A DNA stretch of 64,000 nucleotides from Malania oleifera. Its lineage: Eukaryota; Streptophyta; Magnoliopsida; Santalales; Ximeniaceae. A model generated the notes under the pieces. The model saw nothing but the letters and a program-made list of their open reading frames with translations. It did no database searches and was not told the origin of the DNA. Where the stretch lies: NCBI RefSeq assembly GCF_029873635.1, contig NC_080421.1:41397120-41461119 (forward strand), read 5' to 3'. A program made the translations under genes and the position numbers. Positions 57,623-64,000 of the stretch are shown one piece after another; the stretch's first letter is position 1; every line of letters begins with the position of its first letter.

Positions 57623-60600
57623 TGTATTTCTTGACTCCTGGCAACGCAGAGAACGCAGGTGATGTGGTGACAGGTAATATTTATATGCTTTTGAATAAAG
57701 CTGTGATATTATTTGATTCAGGAGCGACACATTCCTTTATCTCCCGGGGATTCGTCAAGTTGTGTGGGTTAGAGGCACAACTATTAGATGTTGTCTTATC
57801 AGTGGCTACACCATCAGGGTTAGTAGTCATGTGTAGTAGGGTGATTCGAGATTTCCTAGTAGAGATTTAGGGAAGAATGTTGCCAGTCAGTTTAATTGTG
57901 TTTGAGATGCACGACTTCGACATTATTCTGGGGATGGACTGGCTAGCAGCCAATTATGCTAGCATCGAATTGCTGAAAGAGAGAGGTGATATTAAGGCCT
58001 CTTAGGGAGTAGGAATTCAAGTTTGCAGGGTCGTGTGTGCGTTCTGCACCACGTATCCTTTCAGCTATTCAGGTTAGAAGGTTACTTCACGAGGGATGCC
58101 AGGGGTACCTGGTGTTTGTGAAAGAAATGTCGAGAGGAGAACGTAAGATGGAGGAGATTCCTATAGTAAATGAGTTCCCAGATGTATTTTCAGAGGACTT
58201 GCCAGGATTGCCTCCTGAACATGAGGTGGAGTTCTCTATAGAGTTAGCTCCAGGCACGACACCAATATCGAAAGCTCCGTATCATATGACCCCAGCAGAA
58301 CTGAGAGAATTGAAGTAGTAGCTATGGGAGTTACTAGATAAGGGCTACATCCGATCGAGTGTTTCACCTTGGGGAGCGCTGATGCTGTTTGTGAAAAAGA
58401 AGGATGAGTAAATGAGGATGTACATCGACTATAGAGAGATTAACAAGGTGACAGTGAAGAACAGATACCCATTACCTAGAATTGATTATCTGTTTGACCA
58501 GCTACAGGGCACGCATGCTTTCTCTAAGATTGATCTACGATTCGAGTATCATCAGCTGAAGGTTAGATTGAAGGATGCATCGAAGACTTCATTTTGGCCT
58601 AGGTATGACCACTATATATTTATGGTTATGCCTTTAGGATTGACCAATGCTCCTGCAGCATTTATGGACTTGATGAATAGGGTGTTCCAAGAGTATTTGG
58701 ATCAATTCGTGATTGTTTTCATTGACGACATCCTGGTTTATTCGAGGAGTCTTGAGGAGCATGCAGTTCATTTGAGGTTGGTACGTTAGGCACTCAGGGA
58801 GAAGAATCTGTTTGTAAAGTTTAAGAAATGCGAGTTTTGGTTAGAGCAAGTGGCATTTCTAGGTCATGTAGTGTCCAAAGAAGGGGTATCAGTGGACCCG
58901 AGAAAAATAGAAGCGGTAGTGGACTGGGCGAGACCGAAAAATGTTCAAGAGGCCAGGAGTTTTCTGGGTCTTGCAAGATACTACCGATGGTTTGTAGAAG
59001 GGTTCTCTAGTTTATTAGGTCCATTGACATGACTCACGAGGAAGAATGTGAAGTATAATTGGACTGATGAGAGCGAGTAGAGTTTCCAAGAACTGAAGCA
59101 GTGGCTAGTTATTGCCCCAGTTCTGACCATTCCATTAGGGGATGGTGGGTTTGTTATTTTCAGTGACGCCTCAAAGAAGGGTCTTGGGTGTGTTTTAATA
59201 CAGCGGGATAAGGTAATTTCTTATGCTTCTCATCAACTCAAAGAGTATGAGAAGAACTACCTAACACCCGATATGGAATTAGTGGCGGTAGTGTATGCAT
59301 TGAAGATTTGGAGGCACTACCTGTATGGTGAAAGGTGTGAGATTTTTATTGATCATAAAAGTCTTAAGTACATTTTCACCCAAAAGGAGCTGAATATGAG
59401 GCAGCGTAGATGGCTTGAACTGATAATGGACTACGATTGTACCATTAGCTATCACCTAGGAAAAGCTAATGTGGTAGCTGATGCTCTGAGTTGGAAGTCA
59501 GTTGATGCGTTAGTATTAGCAGTGGGAGTTCAGCATCAGATTTGTATGGACCTGGAAAGGTTGGACTTAGAGGTAGTGGAAGGAAATCACCAAGCCTTCA
59601 TTGCTAGCTTGGTGGTACAGTTGACCTTACAAGAGAGGATGAGAACAACTTAGATGACATATGCAGAGCTAATAGAGGTTATGGAGGGAGTTCGAGATGG
59701 ATTGAAGCTGGATTTAAACATCTTAGATGATGGGGTATTGAGATTCCATACCAGGATCTGCATACCGAATGACGCAGAGATTAAATGGGTCATTCTAGAG
59801 GAGGCACATCGCTTGCTCTACACAGTACATCCAGGGAGTACAAAGATGTATAGGGATTTACGGGAATTTTTCTGGTGGTCTAACATGAAAAGAGAGATCG
59901 CCCGCTTCATAGAGCAGTGCCTGACATGTCAGTAGGTGAAGACCGAGAACTAGAGGCCAGCTGGACCATTGCAACCACTTCTTATTCCTAAGTGGAAGTG
60001 GGAGCACATCTCCACGGATTTTGTTACAGGGTTTCCGTCAGCACTTCACGGGCAAAATGCGATTTGGATTGTGGTTGACCGATTGAGGAAGACAACCCAT
60101 TTTATCCCGGTGAAGGGCAGTTATTCCATGGATAAGCTGGCATTGCTTTATGGTCAGGAGATAGTCAGGTTGCATGGAGTGTCAGTGTCTATTGTTTCAG
60201 AGAGAAATCCATTATTTACTTCCCGATTATGGAATAGTCTTCAGGAAGCATTGGGATCTCAATTTACGTTCAATACAACGTTTCACCCATAGATAGATGG
60301 TCAGTCTGAGAGGACCATTTAGATCTTAGAAGATATGTTACAGGCATGTGTATTGGGTTTTGGGGGCAGTTGGGTCAGATATCTGCCATTGGTTGAGTTC
60401 CCCTAGAATAATAGTTACCAGACTAGTATTGGGATAGCACAATTTGAGGCACTATATGGTCGGAGGTGTAGATCTCCGTTGTTTTGGGATGAAGTTGGTA
60501 AGCGTCAAATTCTAGGGCCAGAGCTGGTCCAGCAGGCTTTAGAGAAGGTCATGCTCATCAGGGAACAGATTAAAGCAGCTCAGAGTCGGCAAAAGAGTTA

Positions 60601-61024
60601 TGCAGATACACGCCAAAGGGAGTTAGAGTTCAAGATGGGTGATGTTTTATTTTTTAGGATTGCTCCAATGAAAGGAGTGATGAGATTTGGTAAGAAGGGC
60701 AAACTGAGCCCTAGGTACGTCGGATCGTTCGAGATTTTGGAGAGAGTCGGTGCGGTGGCGTACAGGATAGGATTACCCCCTGCATTGTCTAGGATTCATG
60801 ACGTGTTCCATATATCCATTCTTAGGAGGTATGTTCCAAATCCTTCGCATGTGATCAGTTATGAGTCGTTGGAGATCGAGGACACGTTAGCATATGAGGA
60901 GATACCAATTCAAATTCTAGACTATAGAGAGCAGGAACTACGTACGAAGATAATTCCATTAGTAAAGGTACTATGGCATAATCACGCTGTAGAGGAGGCC
61001 TCGTGAGAGTTAGAATTAGAGATA
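57623..61024 (+). pseudogene. pol: pol of element A: PR-RT-RH-IN-chromodomain
   Basis: The protease has an intact DSG (57715-57723, FDSGATHSFISRGF) and ILGMDWLAANY, then a frameshift near 57970. RT (58260-59030) has FIDD at 58718-58729. RNase H spans 59140-59520. The integrase zinc finger lies at about 59800-59932 and the core at 60000-60400, where VSERNPLF shows Glu in place of the second catalytic Asp. The chromodomain-like end is 60880-61024. In-frame stops include 57868, 58787, 59030, 59078, 59651, 59933, 59951, 60290, 60320, 60404 and 61004. Open stretches reach 175 codons (60479-61006). Confidence 0.88.
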
Positions 61025-61199
61025 TGTCAAAAGTATCCTTAACTTTTTAGAGACGCCCAGAGCTAGTCAGGTAAGTAGATTAGTAGGTAAGTGGTTTTCA
61101 TGTATGTATTATAGTTAGAGTAAGTTGTTTATGGTTGATATTATATTTGGTCTTTGGGAGAGTTGTGTTTGTATATTGTAATCTTCCGAGACATTATGT

Positions 61200-61368
61200 G
61201 TAACCACGGTATTCCTCCATCATAAGTGAGGCCAGGTAATAAATTTGGGATGGAGCTGCTATGTGGGTGGCCACCGGCTCTTCTTAGAGTCAGAGTAGTG
61301 ATAGTTTAGATGATGGGTTAGAAACCAGTAGCAAATTTCGAGGACGAAATTTTATAAGGAGGGGAGAT
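61200..61368 (+). other. Pre-PPT conserved block and polypurine tract of element A
   Basis: GTAACCACGGTATTCCTCC at 61200, then AAGTGAGG, then the inverted repeat AAATTTCG(agga)CGAAATTT (61333-61352), and the PPT AAGGAGGGGAGA just before the TG at 61369. The AAATTTCGAGGACGAAATTT stretch also precedes the PPT of element E. Confidence 0.8.
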
Positions 61369-61690
61369 TGTAGAGACCCGAACCTAGAAATTAAATAAGA
61401 AAGAAAGAAAGGAAAATTTCAACATGGAATAGCAGGCTTCGTCGATGAAGCCACTGTTCTCGTCGACGAAGGCCCTTTTGTGCTTCTTCGCCAAAATTTA
61501 GTGTCTCATCGACAAAGAGATCCAGAATGTCTAGAAAATATCAAGCTTAGGGTTCGTCGACAAGGTCCTTCTTTCGTCGACGAACAACCTTATGTAGTTT
61601 TTCAACAAAGGCGCCATTTCATCGACAAATTTGACCGAGTCAAGGGGTTATAAATAGGATTTTTGTTTACTTCGTCATTAAGAAATCTAA

Positions 61691-61777
<87 letters not shown>

Positions 61778-62541
61778 CCTTCGCGTTCTTTGCCCGTTTC
61801 AATGAATGGAGGTTACCACAAGGATCAGGGAGTGAATATCTACAGATCTAGCGGAGTGGATTCTTGATTTCGGGAAAAAGCTAGGGTTTGGTTTTCGAAC
61901 TTCCTCAGTGTTTTTCAGGAAATAGGTAAGGGGATTATAGTACGTCAGTTATGTTTAAGAGTTTTAACCGAATGGAATGTTAAAGTAATTTTTATATATT
62001 TAGTTACAAATTTTTTAGGGTTAGGGTTCGGTTAACCGACTTTATTTTCGAAACCAACCGATAAAATTCAAGTAAGATATTTTTCATCAGTTGGAAATAA
62101 TTATTTTAAGCCATAAGCTTATTTAAAAAAAAAATTAACCAAAGACGGTAGAGTTGAGTTTCTCCATTTTTTCTGTATTTAGCTATATATCTATATTTAA
62201 TAAAATAACAACTTGGAGATATTCATACCCTAATTCTAGCACCAAAATTACTTTATCAAGTAGATGATTTATTTATGAATTAACTAATGAAAATTGTGTG
62301 GCATAAGTATAGTTTTTAATTGGCATTAAATGAGTAGGTTTTGTGAAATACTGAAATGTAACGACTATATGCTGAGATATGAGATATGATATATGAGAAA
62401 TGATATGATATGATATGCCAGTTTTTACCGAATTATAATCCAGCAGATATGTAGCAGAGATATGCACATCTTATGTTACTTACGGTTTTATGAAATGAAT
62501 TATGATTACAGTTTTATACGATGTAAATTGCCATATATGAT
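61369..62541 (+). mobile_element. 3' LTR of element A, left part
   Basis: It matches 41839-43018 of the 5' LTR throughout: GTCGACGA array (61438-61635), TATAAATAGG (61649), CT tract (61697-61771), GGTAAGGGG and an AATTGTGTGGCATAAG box (62292-62307). It stops at 62541 where element D enters. The CT tract is about 75 bp here and about 45 bp in the 5' LTR. Confidence 0.9.
61438..61660 (+). promoter_or_regulatory. U3 promoter of element A, 3' copy
   Basis: This is the second copy of the palindrome array (TTCGTCGATGAA, CTCGTCGACGAA, TTTCGTCGACGAAC) with CTATAAATAGG at 61648. Several units differ from the 5' copy by C-to-T or G-to-A changes. Confidence 0.6.
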
Positions 62542-64000
62542 TGTTAGCTTTACCGTGATCCCAAGAGGGGGGGGTGAATTGGTATTTTTAAAATCTATCC
62601 CCTAGGTGTTCCTCCTAATAGCAGTATGTTCACAACACTATGGTCAATCTAGTGCAAATAATATAAAAGTTAAATAACGCAGTTTAATCAATTATACAAG
62701 CACCAGAAAGCAGTAAAGAAAAGGGTGACACACAGATATGTTATCGAGGTTCGGCCAACTGCCTACGTCCTCGCCTTGGCTAACCAGCATAAGGATTATC
62801 ACAATAACTTGCTCACTTAAACAGGTGGAGTGACACCTATGCAAACCAGGTCAAATTATCATAGGACTGACCTCAACCTTAACCAATCCTTACCGGGCTT
62901 GATTACCGCCCCCTCAGGCCACGCCTGGAATCTCTCAGATATACAATCAAAAGGTACAATGTATGGGTGCTTTCACGTAAAGAAAATTTGTACCACAAAT
63001 GCGCACAATATCACATACACCATAGATGATTTAATAATATAAGCTCAGTGTGGTCTAAGTAGTTCAACTCTAAAATAGATTTTCTATCAATGTAGTGCGC
63101 ACGTGAGAGTGTCAATAATAATCTGTATATTTCAAAATATTCAATCAAACGTGTTCACACAGAATATCAAACAAGCCTTAAGAATGTCAATCAGTAGAAT
63201 ATCTCAATCACACAAATATGTATATGCTTGGACTTGCAAAATATATATGATCTTTGTTTTCAGCAAAAATATATGAGTGAATAAATCTTGCAACAAAGAT
63301 GTATCACCTCAAACACAAATATCTCCTCAAATGGTTTTCAAAATAAAGAACAATAGATATTTGTAAATGATTTTGAAAATATTTCGCAACCAAAAGCAAA
63401 TATGAGCTTCTCAAGATATTGCAACGAATATGCAATCTCAGAAAACCTAGTAAAGTCTTCTTAGGATGAACTTATTGGCTAAGTCCCCTAAGAATCCTTT
63501 TGGTTTAGTTCTCAATAAAAATAGATCAATCTCACAACCAAAAGAGAGTAAACCTTCCTATCTAAACACTCAAGAACACTTACAAATGATTTAATGAGTT
63601 TTGAATGTAAGCTAGAGTGTATTTGGAAGAGTATGAGCAAATGGGAATCAAAAGAGAGTATTTTTGCTTGAGAGAAATTTTCTTAATCTTTTTGCTAATC
63701 GATGCTTAATTCTCCCAAATGAAAGAGTATATATAGACATACCAAAATATTTGACCGTTGGGGACTTATTAGTAATTATTGGAAAATTTTAATGACATTA
63801 AAATCAATTTAACCCCGTTTAAAAAATATTTAACCGTGGCAAAAATCAAGGCAACCCGAGAGGTCCGGTCGACTAGAAATGTTTCGGTCGACCAGGACTC
63901 ATATGGTTCGGTCAACTAGGGGAATTCTGAACTAAGTGGTCGGTCGACCGAAAGGCCTTTTCCAAAGGCAATTTTTCATTTCTTCGAGGTTCGGTCGACC
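62542..64000 (-). mobile_element. Element D (LTR or LTR-like end), inserted in the 3' LTR of A, runs off the window
   Basis: The junction is exact: the 5' LTR of A continues past TATATGAT (43018), while here TATATGAT is followed at 62542 by TGTTAGCTTTACCGTGATCC. The sequence AAGAGGGGGGGGTGAATTGG and a TATCGAGGTTCGGCCAACTG block resemble a widespread plant LTR type. Orientation is inferred from a TATA-like TATATATAC box on the minus strand (near 63730-63742) with GGTCGACC-type palindromes upstream of it (63870-64000). It contains no coding sequence up to 64000. A second, inverted fragment lies at 2739-3130. Family assignment is uncertain. Confidence 0.6.
63860..64000 (-). promoter_or_regulatory. 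GGTCGACC palindrome cluster in element D
   Basis: CCGGTCGACTAG, TTCGGTCGACCAG, TTCGGTCAACTAG, GTCGGTCGACCG and TTCGGTCGACC occur within 130 bp, about 130 bp upstream (minus strand) of a TATATATAC box. The core GTCGAC is the same as in the U3 arrays of elements 1, A, B and C, but the flanks differ. Confidence 0.55.

Larger units (their letters stand above)
41839..64000 (+). mobile_element. Element A: Ty3/gypsy chromovirus carrying three nested insertions
   Basis: 5' LTR 41839-43945, PBS 43948-43960, gag 44391-44973 continuing at 54667-55133, pol 57623-61024, PPT 61356-61368, 3' LTR from 61369. It is interrupted by element B (44974-54666), solo LTR C (55134-57622) and element D (from 62542). 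Without the inserts the length to 62541 is about 8.5 kb. The remaining part of the 3' LTR lies beyond the window. Chromodomain-bearing pol and LTR features place it near Tekay/Del. The 3' target duplication cannot be checked. Confidence 0.88.

Noticed and set aside
62542..64000. Element D as a DNA transposon with a terminal inverted repeat
   Set aside because: The end is TGTTAG, a TATA-like box with upstream palindromes is present, and the layout resembles an LTR. No inverted partner end is in the window, so an LTR is preferred, though not proven.

Overview
The window is a plant nuclear segment, probably from a eudicot with a repeat-rich genome. The evidence is one intron-containing plant kinase gene with GT..AG introns, CT/TA microsatellites, and wall-to-wall Ty3/gypsy (chromodomain, Tekay/Del-like), Ty1/copia and L1-type LINE remnants. 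I see no bacterial, organellar, rRNA, tRNA or CRISPR features. The species cannot be named from the sequence.

Layout. 1-2738: tails of two long LTRs. 2739-3130: an inverted fragment related to the element at the far right end. 3135-9664: a 5'-truncated, decayed gypsy element (element 1) ending in a 2.3-kb 3' LTR. 9665-10588: an inverted LTR fragment (G). 10589-24750: an old minus-strand LINE (J) cut into three pieces. One cut is an inverted 2.8-kb solo LTR (F, 14259-17062). The other is a deletion-derivative gypsy element (E, 17814-23549) with perfect 5-bp target duplications (ttcaa).

25948-39162 holds the only host gene found: a seven-exon gene encoding a 451-residue inositol-pentakisphosphate 2-kinase (IPK1), the last step of phytate synthesis. 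Its reading frame closes perfectly over all exons. Intron 1 carries a 124-bp foldback element. Intron 3 carries a roughly 1.9-kb higher-order tandem array. Intron 6 (7.3 kb) carries a decayed copia element and a LINE fragment.

41590-64000 is a nest. A copia gag fragment was hit by gypsy element A (plus strand, 5' LTR 41839-43945, 3' LTR from 61369). Element A was then hit by complete element B (minus strand, 44974-54666, two LTRs of 2320 bp each), by solo LTR C (55134-57622), and inside its own 3' LTR by element D (62542 to the window end).

The most unusual signal lies in the LTRs rather than in genes. LTRs that look unrelated over most of their length share a common plan. Arrays of GTCGAC-centred palindromes (or another palindrome in E) sit just upstream of a TATA box, often followed by a CT tract. 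A small hairpin follows, then donor-like GGTAAG sites, then an invariant AATTGTGTGGCATGAG box. Three families then carry different tandem repeats. The plan ends with a TGAGA..TCTCA inverted repeat just before a pyrimidine tract ending in CAG. This suggests a conserved regulatory and splicing module of about 2 kb inside the LTR. All retroelement reading frames seen are broken, and many breaks are TAG codons where sister copies have CAG.
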